Source: CSBr16-57R1 sp041163265
Lineage (GTDB): Bacteria > Actinomycetota > Nitriliruptoria > Nitriliruptorales > Nitriliruptoraceae
Assembly (NCBI GenBank): GCA_041163265.1
Contig: JBEARL010000001.1
Location: 25,400 to 89,399, forward strand
DNA length: 64,000 nucleotides
Reading direction: 5' to 3'
Part shown: positions 24,108-32,824 of the stretch, piece after piece
Position numbering within the stretch: the first letter of the stretch is position 1
How the letters are laid out: every line of letters starts with the position of its first letter
Notes under the pieces: model-generated
What the model saw: only the letters and a program-made list of their open reading frames with translations
What the model was told of the DNA's origin: nothing
Database searches by the model: none
Position numbers and translations under genes: made by a program

Positions 24108-25295
24108 GTGACGTCCGACGCTGCCGCTCCCGCGCCCTCCACGGGCGCGCCGGCGCTGACCGCGTTCGTCCCGCGCGAGCGCGCTCAGGGCGAGCGGCGC
24201 GTCGCGGCCACGCCCGACTCGGTGCGTCGTCTGGTCGCTGCCGGGTTCAGCGTGACGGTCGAGCGCGGCGCCGGCGCCGGCGCCGGGCTCCCGGACGAGG
24301 CCTACGCCGAGGCAGGGGCGGCGCTGACGGACGCGCCCACCCCGTCGACGCCGGCCCTGGTGCTGCGCGTCGCCCCGCCGACGCTCGCCGAGGCCGCGGC
24401 GCTGCCCCGAGGGTCGACGCTGATCGCGCTCATGGCGCCGCACCGCAACCTCGACGTCGTCCGGGCCCTCGCGGCCGGTGGCGTGACCGTCCTGGCCATG
24501 GAGCTGGTGCCACGCATCTCGCGCGCCCAGGCCATGGACGCGCTCTCGAGCCAGGCGAACGTCGCGGGCTACCGGGCGGTGCTGGTCGCCGCGGCCGAGG
24601 TGGACAAGTACTTCCCGCTGCTCATGACGGCCGCCGGCACGGTCCGTCCGGCCGAGGTGGTCGTGCTCGGCGCCGGTGTGGCCGGCCTCCAGGCGCTGGC
24701 CACCGCCCGCCGGTTGGGTGCCGTGGTGCACGTCTCGGACATCCGCGCGGCGGCGCGCGACGAGGTGCTCTCGCTCGGGGGTCGCTTCATCGACATGCCG
24801 CAGGCCGAGGACCAGCAGGACGCCGGTGGCTACGCCAAGGAACTGGCCGAGGACCTGCTGCGCCGCCAGCGCGAGATCCTGACCGAACGCCTGCGCTCGG
24901 CCCGCGTCGCGATCACGACGGCGCAGATCCCCCTGCGGCCGGCACCCCGTCTGATCACCCGCGAGATGGTCGAGGCGATGCAGCCCGGCTCGGTCATCAT
25001 CGACCTCGCGGCGGCGGACGGCGGCAACTGCGAGCTGAGCGACCCCGACCGGGTCGTCGAGCACCGCGGGGTCCGGATCGTCCCGGGGCAGGGGCTGGCG
25101 GCATCGATGCCGGGCGAGTCCAGCGCCCTCTACGCCCGCAACGTCCAGGCGCTGGCGGCCCTGCTGGTCGCCGACGGCCGGCTGGTCATCGACGCCGACG
25201 ACGAGGTCGTCGGTGGCGCCCTCATGGTCCGTGACGGTGCTGTCGTCCACCCGCGCGTGGCCCCACTGCTCGAGACCCCCGGAGGTGCCGCCTGA
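24108..25295 (+). CDS. pntAA: Proton-translocating NAD(P)+ transhydrogenase, alpha-1 subunit
   Basis: A 395-residue NAD(H)-binding subunit (domain I) of the energy-linked transhydrogenase, which uses the proton gradient to reduce NADP+ with NADH. The N-terminal half resembles alanine dehydrogenase, with PRERAQGERRVAATPDSV near residue 15. The dinucleotide fold is VVVLGAGVAGLQALATARRLG near residues 185-205. The mobile-loop region follows SALYARNVQALAAL. GTG 24108 is chosen over a longer reading because AGGAGG lies six bases upstream and the longer start falls in a -10 element. The stop overlaps the next start (TGATG). Confidence 0.93.
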   Translation: MTSDAAAPAPSTGAPALTAFVPRERAQGERRVAATPDSVRRLVAAGFSVTVERGAGAGAGLPDEAYAEAGAALTDAPTPSTPALVLRVAPPTLAEAAALPRGSTLIALMAPHRNLDVVRALAAGGVTVLAMELVPRISRAQAMDALSSQANVAGYRAVLVAAAEVDKYFPLLMTAAGTVRPAEVVVLGAGVAGLQALATARRLGAVVHVSDIRAAARDEVLSLGGRFIDMPQAEDQQDAGGYAKELAEDLLRRQREILTERLRSARVAITTAQIPLRPAPRLITREMVEAMQPGSVIIDLAAADGGNCELSDPDRVVEHRGVRIVPGQGLAASMPGESSALYARNVQALAALLVADGRLVIDADDEVVGGALMVRDGAVVHPRVAPLLETPGGAA

Positions 25296-25576
25296 TGGGT
25301 GAGCTCCTGGTCAGCATCTACCTCTTCGTCCTGGCGTCCTTCCTCGGCTTCGAGCTGATCAACAAGGTCCCACCGACGCTGCACACGCCGCTGATGTCGG
25401 GCGCCAACGCGATCTCGGGCATCACGGTCGTCGGGGCGCTCACGCTGGCGACCGTGGCGGACGCCCGGGTCAGCGTGGTCCTCGGCGCGGTGGCCATCGC
25501 CCTCGCGACGATCAACGTCGTCGGTGGCTTCCTGGTGACCGACCGCATGCTCGCGACCTTCCGGACCCGCCGATGA
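25295..25576 (+). CDS. pntAB: Transhydrogenase alpha-2 subunit (membrane part of alpha)
   Basis: A 93-residue membrane protein with about three helices, equivalent to the C-terminal membrane domain of one-piece PntA. Conserved features are SFLGFELINKVPPTLHTPLMSGANAISGI, here seen near residues 15-43 (key residues Glu20, His31, Pro33, Asn38), and a final helix INVVGGFLVTDRML. The three-gene split of the enzyme is of the Rhodospirillum type. The gene overlaps both neighbours (TGATG upstream, ATGA downstream). Confidence 0.93.
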   Translation: MGELLVSIYLFVLASFLGFELINKVPPTLHTPLMSGANAISGITVVGALTLATVADARVSVVLGAVAIALATINVVGGFLVTDRMLATFRTRR

Positions 25577-26985
25577 ACGCCGACCTCGCCGCCCTCGTCG
25601 CACTGGCGTCGATCGCCCTGTTCATCGTGGGGCTGAAGCGCCTGTCCCGCATCCGGACGGCCCGCAGCGGCAACACGCTCATGGCCGGCGGCATGCTGCT
25701 GGCCATCGTGCTGACGTTGGTCGAGGAGGGACCCGCGGACTGGCGCTGGATCCTCGGCGGGCTCGCCGCCGGAGGGGGCGTCGGGGTCCTGACGGTCGTC
25801 CGGGCCCGGGCGACGCAGATGCCCGAGATCGTCGCGCGGTTCAACGGCTTCGGTGGCGGGGCCTCCGCGCTCGTCGCGATGTCGCTGTTCTGGGCGGCCG
25901 TCGTCGAGTCGGCGACCCGCGAGGACGCCGTCTCCGTCCTCGGGCCGTCCGCCGCGATCACGGCGGTCCTCTCGATCCTCATCGGGGCGATCACGCTGAG
26001 CGGCAGCATCCTCGCCGAGCTGAAGCTCCGCGGAACGGTCGGCGGTTCGCCCCGGATCCCGGCCCGCGCGCTCGTCATGGCGACGCTGCTGGCGGTCGGG
26101 CTCGCCGGCGGTGCGGTTGCGGTCACCTCGGCCGACGCCACGACCGCCGAGGTGGGGGCACTGGTCCTGATCCTCGCGAGCCTCGTCATCGGCATCGTGC
26201 TCGTCATCCCGATCGGTGGTGCCGACATGCCGGTCGTCATCAGCCTCCTCAACTCGCTGTCCGGTGTCGCGGCCGCGGTCGCTGGCTTCGCCCTCTCGAA
26301 CGAGATCCTCATCATCACCGGCATGATCGTCGGCGCGGCGGGGCTGATCCTCACGCAGATCATGTGCGTCGCGATGAACCGGTCGCTGCTGAACGTCATG
26401 GTCGGGGGTTTCGGCGGAGCCGTCGAGGCCGACACCAGCGACTACACGTCCATCACCAGCACCGACGCCGAGGAGGCGGCAATGGTGCTGGAGGTCGCAG
26501 AGCGCGTCATCATCGTCCCCGGTTACGGCCTCGCCCAGTCGCGGGCCCAGACCGCGGCCCACGACCTCGCACGGGCGCTGCTCGCGCTGGGAGTCGACGT
26601 TCGGTTCGCCATCCATCCGGTCGCCGGCCGCATGCCGGGCCACATGAACGTCGTGCTGGCCGAGGCCGAGGTGCCCTACGAGCTGCTGTACGAGATGGAT
26701 CAGATCAACCAGGAGTTCGCACAGACCGACGTGGTGATCGTCGTCGGCGCCAACGACGTCGTGAACCCTGCGGCTCGGACGCAGCCCAGCTCGCCAATCG
26801 CCGGGATGCCGATCCTCGACGTCGCCGCGGCGCGGCGGGTCTTCGTCATCAAGCGCAGCCTCTCGCCGGGGTACGCGGGCATCAAGAACGAGCTGTTCGA
26901 CATGGATCGCACCTCGATGATCTTCGCCGACGCCAAGGCGGCCCTCGAGCAGATGGCCGCCGAGCTTCAGAAGGTCCGGCGCTAG
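25573..26985 (+). CDS. pntB: Transhydrogenase beta subunit
   Basis: A 470-residue subunit with eight to nine membrane helices in the first 270 residues and a C-terminal NADP(H)-binding domain. In the membrane part ARFNGFGGGASALVA is conserved. In domain III the NADP motif VIIVPGYGLAQSRAQ lies near residue 315, followed by FAIHPVAGRMPGHMNVVLAEA and the late KRSLSPGYAGIKNELF loop, all classic for PntB. Its stop codon TAG overlaps the stop of the convergent Lon-like gene in a shared CTAG, leaving no room for a terminator. Confidence 0.95.
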   Translation: MNADLAALVALASIALFIVGLKRLSRIRTARSGNTLMAGGMLLAIVLTLVEEGPADWRWILGGLAAGGGVGVLTVVRARATQMPEIVARFNGFGGGASALVAMSLFWAAVVESATREDAVSVLGPSAAITAVLSILIGAITLSGSILAELKLRGTVGGSPRIPARALVMATLLAVGLAGGAVAVTSADATTAEVGALVLILASLVIGIVLVIPIGGADMPVVISLLNSLSGVAAAVAGFALSNEILIITGMIVGAAGLILTQIMCVAMNRSLLNVMVGGFGGAVEADTSDYTSITSTDAEEAAMVLEVAERVIIVPGYGLAQSRAQTAAHDLARALLALGVDVRFAIHPVAGRMPGHMNVVLAEAEVPYELLYEMDQINQEFAQTDVVIVVGANDVVNPAARTQPSSPIAGMPILDVAAARRVFVIKRSLSPGYAGIKNELFDMDRTSMIFADAKAALEQMAAELQKVRR

Positions 26986-27752
26986 GTCCCGACCTCTGGC
27001 TCCAGCGGGACGTCCGTGACGGCCGGCGACGCGAGCAGCTCCGTGAGCGCAGCGACCGCTACCACCCGCGGGGCCCGGGCGATGTCCCGGAGCGCGGTGG
27101 CGGCCTCCCGCTCCTGACCGCTCGGCACCAGCAGAAGGTCCGCGCCGGCCCGGGCCGCCGCGCGCGCCTTGGGGCCGATCCCTCCCACGGGTGCCACGCC
27201 ACCGTCGGGCCCGATCCGGCCGGTCGCGGCGACGCGGAGGTCGCCGAGGTCCAGCGACCCGCCCGCGCGCAGCACGCTCACCGCGACCGCCAGCCCGTGG
27301 CTGTCGCCGAGGCCGAGCCGTGCGCCCGCGCGGCCGAGGTCGAGGGGTCCCAGACGCAGCGTGATGCGCGCCGTGACGTCCCGGTCCGTCGCGTCGGCCC
27401 CGGCGACGGCGAGTGCGACGGCGACCGCTGCGGGCACCGCATCGGCCGGTGCCGCCCCGGCCGCAGGGCCCGTGAGGGGGCGCGTCGGGTCACCGCGACC
27501 CAGGCGCTCGGCGAGCCGCTCCACCAGGAGCGGCGGTCGTCCGGCCGCGAGCCACAGCGTGGCGCCGGGCGGGTCCAGCACGGCGCCGTCGACCTCGAGG
27601 CGTCCGTCGAGGCGCCAGGCGGTCCCCGGCGCGGAGGCCGGCGCGACGGTGCGCCACGGCAGGGGAAGCAGCAGCGCCGCCGCGACCAGGACGATCAGCG
27701 CGCCGCGGGGACGCAGACGGGGCCGACGTCCGGAGCCCGTCCGCGCATGCAC
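26982..27752 (-). CDS. Membrane-anchored Lon-like (S16) protease domain protein
   Basis: A 256-residue protein with an N-terminal basic stretch and one transmembrane anchor (about residues 18-33), then a Lon-type proteolytic domain. The Ser-Lys dyad is intact: Ser151 in GLGDSHGLAVAVSVL and Lys195 in VGGIGPKARAAA, 44 residues apart as in Lon. RVAATGRIGPDGGVAPVGG is the usual connecting block. It resembles actinobacterial YlbL-like proteins but appears to lack a recognisable PDZ domain. The active site probably faces outside. It starts four bases after clpP, so the two proteases are cotranscribed. Substrate unknown. Confidence 0.82.
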   Translation of the reverse strand: MHARTGSGRRPRLRPRGALIVLVAAALLLPLPWRTVAPASAPGTAWRLDGRLEVDGAVLDPPGATLWLAAGRPPLLVERLAERLGRGDPTRPLTGPAAGAAPADAVPAAVAVALAVAGADATDRDVTARITLRLGPLDLGRAGARLGLGDSHGLAVAVSVLRAGGSLDLGDLRVAATGRIGPDGGVAPVGGIGPKARAAARAGADLLLVPSGQEREAATALRDIARAPRVVAVAALTELLASPAVTDVPLEPEVGT

Positions 27753-27756
27753 GCGG

Positions 27757-28326
27757 TCAGCGGCCGCCGTTGACGGCGACGACCTCGTCGATGAGGCCGT
27801 ACTCGCGGGCCTCTTCGGCGGTCATCCAGAAGTCCCGGTCGGTGTCGCGCTGGATCTGCTCCAGCGGGCGTCCCGTCCGTTCGGCCATGATCTCGTTGAT
27901 GCGCTCGCGCATCCAGACGATGTTGCGGGCCTGGATCTCGATGTCGCGAGCCGTCCCGCGGGCGCCGCCGAGCGGCTGGTGGATCATGATGCGCGCGTTC
28001 TCGGTCGCCGACCGGGTCCCCGTACCGGTGCAGAGCAGGAACGCCGCGGCGGACGCGGCCAGACCGATGCAGCGCGTGTTCACCTTCGAGCGCAGCTGGT
28101 GCACCGAGTCGTAGAGCGCGAACATGCCCGTGATGATGCCGCCCGGCGAGTTCACGTACAGGGTGATGTCCTCCGGCGACTCGGCGTCGAGCGCGAGGAG
28201 CTGGGCCACGAGGTTGTCCGCGACGTCGTCCTCGAGGGGTCCCTTCAGGAACAGGATCCTCGACTCGAACAGCCTGTCGTAGGCCCGGCGGGAGCCGCCG
28301 ATCAGCCGTTCGATCTCCTCGGACAT
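27757..28326 (-). CDS. clpP: ClpP-family serine protease subunit
   Basis: A 189-residue Clp proteolytic subunit. The catalytic triad is Ser92 in GLAASAAAFLL, His116 in RIMIHQPLGG and Asp165 in DTDRDFWM, with normal spacing. YVNSPGGIITGMFALYD is the strand-turn block before the Ser helix. ATG 28326 gives the usual ClpP length; the frame continues 39 codons upstream to a GTG, but that part is Pro/Gly-rich and unlike ClpP. No clear ribosome site is seen before the chosen start. It needs a Clp ATPase encoded elsewhere. The partner gene downstream is a Lon-like membrane protease. Confidence 0.9.
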   Translation of the reverse strand: MSEEIERLIGGSRRAYDRLFESRILFLKGPLEDDVADNLVAQLLALDAESPEDITLYVNSPGGIITGMFALYDSVHQLRSKVNTRCIGLAASAAAFLLCTGTGTRSATENARIMIHQPLGGARGTARDIEIQARNIVWMRERINEIMAERTGRPLEQIQRDTDRDFWMTAEEAREYGLIDEVVAVNGGR

Positions 28327-28439
28327 GCGCGGAACCCGTTCGCCGGTGGACTCTTGGCCTGCCGACGACGCGTCAGCCGCCCTCGGGCCGCCGAGGGTAG
28401 CCCCGAGGGCCGGGCGGCCGGTCCGGACCTGCGCCGGGG

Positions 28440-29078
28440 TCACGCCGATCCGGGCAGGTCCTCGGGTCGGTCGACGTCGCGCGGGGCCGGGCCCGCCACG
28501 GCCAGCTCCCGCACGCCGACGTCCGCGAGCAGGTCGCGGGCGCCGACGTCGGCGTCAGCCGCCGCCTGCACCGCCGGCCAGAGCGCGGCGGGCAGCAGCA
28601 CAGGGTGACCCGGACCGTCGGCGTAGCGCGCGCGCCAGGCGGTGGTCGGCTCGTCCCGCCACGCGGCGACCAGCGCACGCACGACGACGGGGTCGATGCC
28701 GGGCTGGTCGCCCAGAAGCACCACGGCGGCCGCGGTCCCGGCCGGCAGCCCGGTGAGGCCGCGCCGCAGCGACGCCCGCTGCCCGGCGGCCGAATCCGGC
28801 GCGGGCACGACCACCGCTCCGGCCGCGGCGACCGCGGCGGCGATGGCCTCGGCGGCCGTCCCATCGGTCGGCACGACGACATGGGCCGGCAGTCCCGCCG
28901 CACGGGCGGCCGCGACGGCGTGTGCGAGCAGCGGCCGGTCGGCGACGCGGGCCAGGACCTTGGGGCCACCGAACCGCGTCGCCCGGCCGGCCGCGAGGAT
29001 GACCGCAGCGACGCCCCCCGCGACGTCGGGCGCCGGTGCGGACGGGTCGAACGGGTCGCCGCTCGTGGCGTCGGTCAC
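28440..29078 (-). CDS. MobA-like NTP transferase, MocA-type (molybdenum cofactor cytidylyl/guanylyltransferase)
   Basis: A 212-residue nucleotidyltransferase. The signature VILAAGRATRFGGPKVL lies near residues 25-41, containing the LAAGxSxRxGxxK-type loop that binds the nucleotide triphosphate. The metal-binding LLGDQPGID follows near residue 115. Such proteins attach CMP or GMP to the molybdenum cofactor for hydroxylases of the xanthine dehydrogenase family. The GTG start overlaps the stop of the XdhC-type gene (GTGA), the usual pairing. It could instead be another sugar-nucleotide-type transferase, but the xdhC neighbour supports the cofactor role. Confidence 0.82.
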   Translation of the reverse strand: MTDATSGDPFDPSAPAPDVAGGVAAVILAAGRATRFGGPKVLARVADRPLLAHAVAAARAAGLPAHVVVPTDGTAAEAIAAAVAAAGAVVVPAPDSAAGQRASLRRGLTGLPAGTAAAVVLLGDQPGIDPVVVRALVAAWRDEPTTAWRARYADGPGHPVLLPAALWPAVQAAADADVGARDLLADVGVRELAVAGPAPRDVDRPEDLPGSA

Positions 29079-30208
29079 GGCGCGACGGCGGTGGTCCGGG
29101 ACACGGGCGCATGGATGGGGCCGTCGGTGCGGTGGAGGGGACGTCCGGACCCACCATGGCGCCACAGGACCAGCTCGGCGGCGACTGCGACCGCGATCTC
29201 CTGAGGGGTCCGTGCACCCAGGTCGAGGCCGATCGGCGAGTGCAGCCGCGCGAGGTCGGCGGCCGCCACCCCGGCCGCACGCAGCCGCTCGAGGCGGTCC
29301 GCGTGCGTTCGGCGCGAGCCCATGGCCCCGACGAAGCCGGTGGGGCCTGCGAGGGCCGCGGTCAGCGCGGGTACGTCGATACGCGGATCGTGGGTGAGGA
29401 CGCACACGGCGTCGCGATCCGTGAGGCCGAGCGTCGGCAGGAGGTGATGCGGCCATCCGACCGTGACGTCGTCGGCCTCGGGCAGGCGCTCGGTCGTCGT
29501 GAACGTCGCGCGGGGATCGCAGACGGTGACGTGCAGGCCGAGCGTGCGGCCGACGCGGGTCAGCGCGGCCGCATGGTCGCCGGCGCCGACCAGCACCAGA
29601 CGGGGACGTGGCAGCAGTGGCTGGACGAAGACCGTGACGGCGGTGCCGAGCTCCTCGCCGCTCGCACCGATGTGCACGAGCGCCGGGTCGCCACCTCGCA
29701 GCACCGCTCGGCCGAGCCGGGCCAGACCCGCCGCGAGCGGCGCAGCGGCGGGGCCGCCGCCGAGCGTCCGCTCGGCGGTCACGGCCACCGACGTCCCCAC
29801 GAGGTCGGGGCGGTCCGCGTGGGCGGCGACGGTGACGAGCGCCGTCGGCACCTCGGCGGCCACGAGCGCGGCGAGCTCGGCCAGCGGGACGTCCTCGACG
29901 CGGACGCGGCGGACGAGTACCTCGAGTCGGCCGCCGCAGGTCAGGCCCGCCGCCAGTGCGCGCCCATCACTGACCCCGTAGGGCAGCCGCTGGGCCCGAC
30001 CGCTGGCGAGCGTCTCGGCGGCGGCCGTGACCACCGCGCTCTCGACGCAGCCGCCGGAGACGCCGCCGCGGACGCGCCCATCGGGGTGGAGAGCCAGGGT
30101 GGCTCCGGGGACGAACGGCGCCGAACCCGACGTCGCCACCACGGTGGCGAGGACGATGACGCCGGTCTCGTCCTGCCATGCGGCCAGGGCGTCGAGGTCG
30201 TCGCGCAC
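29075..30208 (-). CDS. XdhC/CoxI-family molybdoenzyme maturation protein
   Basis: A 377-residue protein of the XdhC/CoxI family, which inserts the sulfurated molybdenum cofactor into hydroxylases. The N-terminal XdhC/CoxI domain contains GRVRGGVSGGCVES near residue 50. The C-terminal Rossmann part contains LVLVGAGDHAAALTRVG, VCVLTHDPRIDVPAL and GFVGAMGSRRTHADRLERL. GTG 30208 is preceded by GGGAGG. No molybdenum hydroxylase structural gene is in the window, so the client enzyme is elsewhere. It is divergent from an IclR regulator. Confidence 0.88.
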   Translation of the reverse strand: MRDDLDALAAWQDETGVIVLATVVATSGSAPFVPGATLALHPDGRVRGGVSGGCVESAVVTAAAETLASGRAQRLPYGVSDGRALAAGLTCGGRLEVLVRRVRVEDVPLAELAALVAAEVPTALVTVAAHADRPDLVGTSVAVTAERTLGGGPAAAPLAAGLARLGRAVLRGGDPALVHIGASGEELGTAVTVFVQPLLPRPRLVLVGAGDHAAALTRVGRTLGLHVTVCDPRATFTTTERLPEADDVTVGWPHHLLPTLGLTDRDAVCVLTHDPRIDVPALTAALAGPTGFVGAMGSRRTHADRLERLRAAGVAAADLARLHSPIGLDLGARTPQEIAVAVAAELVLWRHGGSGRPLHRTDGPIHAPVSRTTAVAP

Positions 30209-30326
30209 GTCGCCTCCCGGCGTCGGGTGCCGGACGTCACCGGGTGCCGGACGCCGCAGCGTCGCTCCGCTGGGCCGTCCGTGGTCGCACCGGACGGTAC
30301 CGACGGTGGCCCCGCACGGAGCGCGC

Positions 30327-30355
30327 TTGACCGTGCGCGCCGCGCGCGCCACACT
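30327..30355 (+). promoter_or_regulatory. Possible promoter of the IclR gene
   Basis: TTGACC (30327-30332) is followed after 17 bases by CACACT (30350-30355), an acceptable but imperfect -10. The GTG start is at 30404. The intergenic region is shared with the divergent xdhC-type gene. Confidence 0.4.
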
Positions 30356-30403
30356 CCAACCTTCGCGGCGGCCCCCGCCGCAGGTGAGGTCGGAGGCCGG
30401 GCC

Positions 30404-31243
30404 GTGGCGAGCACACCGGAGCGGCCGCGCCCGGGCTCCAAGTCCCCGGCCGCGCGCCGTGCCGAGCCGACCGCGGCCGAGCCGGCCGCCGAGCGTCGGC
30501 GCACCGCGGTCGAGCAGCGCGCCGCCGCCCGGGCCAGCGGGTCCCGCACACTGTCCCGCGGTCTCGTGGTCCTGCGGGCCCTCGGCGGCGACGCGGACGG
30601 TGCGACGGTCTCGTCACTCTCGGAGGCGACCGGGCTCGATCGCGCGGTCCTCTACCGCCTGCTCGAGACCCTCGCCGAGGAGGGCTTCGTCACCCGAGAC
30701 CCCGAGTCGCGCCGGTACCGGCTGGGGCTCGCGATGCTCGAGCTCGGCGTGCGGGCCGCTCAGGGGCTCGAGGTCCGGCGCCTCGCCGGGCCCGCCCTCC
30801 GCGCCCTCAGCGACGACACCAACGAGACCGCCTGCCTCGCCGTCCGCGATCGCGAGGACGTCGTGGTCGTCGAGGTCATCGAGCCCGACGGCCGGTTCGT
30901 GCAGGTCAACTACCGCGTCGGGTTCCGCCACCCGCTCGGCATGGCCGCGCACGGCAAGGCGCTGCTCGCGTTCCTGCCCGACGGCGAGCGACTGAACGAG
31001 CTGCGCCCCGTGCGCCAGCGCGGCGTCGCGTACACGCGCGACGAGATCGAGCCCGGCGCGGCCGGCGTCGCGGCGCCCGTCTTCGACCACACCGGTCGCG
31101 CGGTCGCGGCGGTCGGCATCGTCGCGCCGACGGCGCGCCTGCCCGAGCCCGAGAACGTCGCCCTGCGCGTCCTGCGCAGCGCGCGCGAGATCTCGGAGCG
31201 CCTCGGCTGGCGGCCTCGCCGACCGGGCGACGTCGGCCGATGA
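30404..31243 (+). CDS. IclR-family transcriptional regulator
   Basis: A 279-residue regulator with an unusual basic, Ala/Arg/Pro-rich N-terminal extension of about 48 residues. The winged helix-turn-helix is near residues 68-98 (TVSSLSEATGLDRAVLYRLL). The IclR effector domain follows, with NETACLAVRDREDVVVVEV and FRHPLGMAAHGKALLAFLP as typical blocks. GTG 30404 is placed by GGAGG seven bases upstream. It overlaps the ferritin-like gene by four bases and is divergent from the molybdoenzyme maturation operon, which it may control. Confidence 0.9.
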   Translation: MASTPERPRPGSKSPAARRAEPTAAEPAAERRRTAVEQRAAARASGSRTLSRGLVVLRALGGDADGATVSSLSEATGLDRAVLYRLLETLAEEGFVTRDPESRRYRLGLAMLELGVRAAQGLEVRRLAGPALRALSDDTNETACLAVRDREDVVVVEVIEPDGRFVQVNYRVGFRHPLGMAAHGKALLAFLPDGERLNELRPVRQRGVAYTRDEIEPGAAGVAAPVFDHTGRAVAAVGIVAPTARLPEPENVALRVLRSAREISERLGWRPRRPGDVGR

Positions 31244-31941
31244 GCGCAGAGCGCGACCTCGCCGTCGCCGAGCTGCTCGGCGTCCTCGCCTACGGGCAGC
31301 TGCGGTCGTTCTCGGCGATGTCGTCGGCGGTCCGGCACGCGCCCGACGCGCGCAGCGCCGACCGGGTGGCGACCTTCGCCCGCCGCGAGCACGACGCCTA
31401 CGAGGGGCTCCGCGGTCGGCTCGGCGAGCTGACCGACCTCCCCGAGGCCGCGATGGACCGCCAGAAGGCGCTGTTCGACGCGTTCTTCGACCGTGCCCCG
31501 CTGGAGGACTGGTTCGGCGCCTCCGTGTTCTTCGCGTTCGGCATCCCCCTGGCCCGCGACTTCGCCCGGACCGTCGTCCCGCTGCTCGACGCGCGCAGCG
31601 CCGAGGTGCTCGTGGCAACGCTCGACGCCCGCGAGGAGGCCGAGGCCGCCGCCCTGGCGCTGCTGCGCACCCAGCTCGGCGACGCGGCGGCGCGCCGTCG
31701 GGCGCGGGGGCTGGTCGCGGACCTCCTCGGTCGGGCCCTCACCGCGTTCCAGCAGGGCGCCGCCGAGACCGACGCGCTCCGGGTGCTGTTCGAGGCCGGC
31801 GGGGAGGCGGGCGACCGGGTGCGCGAGCTCGCGATGGACCTGCTCGCCCGCCACCGGGCTCGACTCGTCGAGCTCGGCCTGGAGGACGTCGAGGACCTCG
31901 CGGATCCCGGTGATCCGACGACGGGCGCGCCCGGCGCCTGA
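31240..31941 (+). CDS. Ferritin-like-fold protein (MiaE-related, actinobacterial type)
   Basis: A 233-residue mostly helical protein resembling the actinobacterial ferritin-like-fold family related to the tRNA hydroxylase MiaE. The first helix carries LLGVLAYGQLRSFSAM, the second RVATFARREHDAYEGLRGRL with an ExxH-like metal pair, and later DWFGASVFFAFGIPLARDF and LVATLDAREEAEAAAL. In this sequence the first-helix Glu that usually ligates metal is replaced by Gln (AYGQL), so the di-iron site may be incomplete. The start overlaps the IclR stop (ATGA), so the two are coexpressed. Function unknown. Confidence 0.68.
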   Translation: MSAERDLAVAELLGVLAYGQLRSFSAMSSAVRHAPDARSADRVATFARREHDAYEGLRGRLGELTDLPEAAMDRQKALFDAFFDRAPLEDWFGASVFFAFGIPLARDFARTVVPLLDARSAEVLVATLDAREEAEAAALALLRTQLGDAAARRRARGLVADLLGRALTAFQQGAAETDALRVLFEAGGEAGDRVRELAMDLLARHRARLVELGLEDVEDLADPGDPTTGAPGA

Positions 31942-31954
31942 ACGCGCGGCGACC

Positions 31955-32824
31955 TCAGCGGTCGGTCGTCCCCGCGATCGGCTCCGCTGCGGCGGCGATC
32001 CCGGCGAGACCCGCCAGCAGCTCGGCGAGGAGCGGATGCGAACCGCCCCCCGGGACCGTGACGCCGTCGACGCGCCGCAGGGGCCGGAGCCGTCGGACCG
32101 ATGACGTGACGACGACGAGGTCCGCAGCGGCCAGGTCGGTTCGGGTCAGCGCCGCCTCGCGCACGTCGAGCCCCAGCCCCCGCGCCAGGTCCAGCACGAG
32201 CCGTCGGGTCACGCCCGGGATGATGCGCCCGTCGCAGGGCGGGGTCGTGAGCACGTCGCCGCGGACGGCGATCACGTTGCCGTCCGCCGCCTCGAGGATC
32301 GCGCCGTCCTCCTCGAGCAGCGCGACGTCCGCGCCGCGCGACCGCGCGACGCGCTGCGCGACGACGCTGCCGACGTAGGAGGTCGCCTTCACGTCGGCGA
32401 GACCGGCCGGTGCGCGCGGCCCGGACAGGACGACCGCCTCCGCCGGCGCTGCGGGCAGCGGTGGCGCGGGATGCAGCGTCACGAGCGTCCGCGCCGCGCC
32501 GGCGGCCACCGCCGGCCAGCCGTCGCCCGCGTCGCCGGCGGTCACCGTGATGCGGGCGACGAGGTCGGCGTCGTCGGCGGTCGCGAGCAGCGCGGCCAGC
32601 CCGGCGCGCACCCTCACCGGGTCGACGTCGATGCCGAGCCGCCCGCCGCCGGCGACCAGCCGCTCGAGGTGCCACGCCAGCCCCGCCGTGCGACCGCGCT
32701 CGATCCGGAGCGTCTCGAACACGCCGAGCCCCTGGCGGAGCCCCAGGTCGGTGGCCGGGACGGCCGCCGCTCCGGCGGGGACGACGCGGCCGTCGAGCCA
32801 CGCGCCCCCCGGGCCGGCGCTCAT
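31955..32824 (-). CDS. pabC: Aminodeoxychorismate lyase (class IV aminotransferase fold)
   Basis: A 289-residue PLP enzyme of fold type IV that converts 4-amino-4-deoxychorismate to 4-aminobenzoate and pyruvate for folate synthesis. The PLP Lys is K146 in DVKATSYVGSV. GLRQGLGVFETLRI near residue 28 and EAADGNVIAVRGDVLTTPP (with the PLP-pyridine Glu) are typical. The start overlaps the pabB stop by four bases, which favours PabC over a branched-chain or D-amino-acid transaminase, although the folds are the same. Confidence 0.87.
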   Translation of the reverse strand: MSAGPGGAWLDGRVVPAGAAAVPATDLGLRQGLGVFETLRIERGRTAGLAWHLERLVAGGGRLGIDVDPVRVRAGLAALLATADDADLVARITVTAGDAGDGWPAVAAGAARTLVTLHPAPPLPAAPAEAVVLSGPRAPAGLADVKATSYVGSVVAQRVARSRGADVALLEEDGAILEAADGNVIAVRGDVLTTPPCDGRIIPGVTRRLVLDLARGLGLDVREAALTRTDLAAADLVVVTSSVRRLRPLRRVDGVTVPGGGSHPLLAELLAGLAGIAAAAEPIAGTTDR

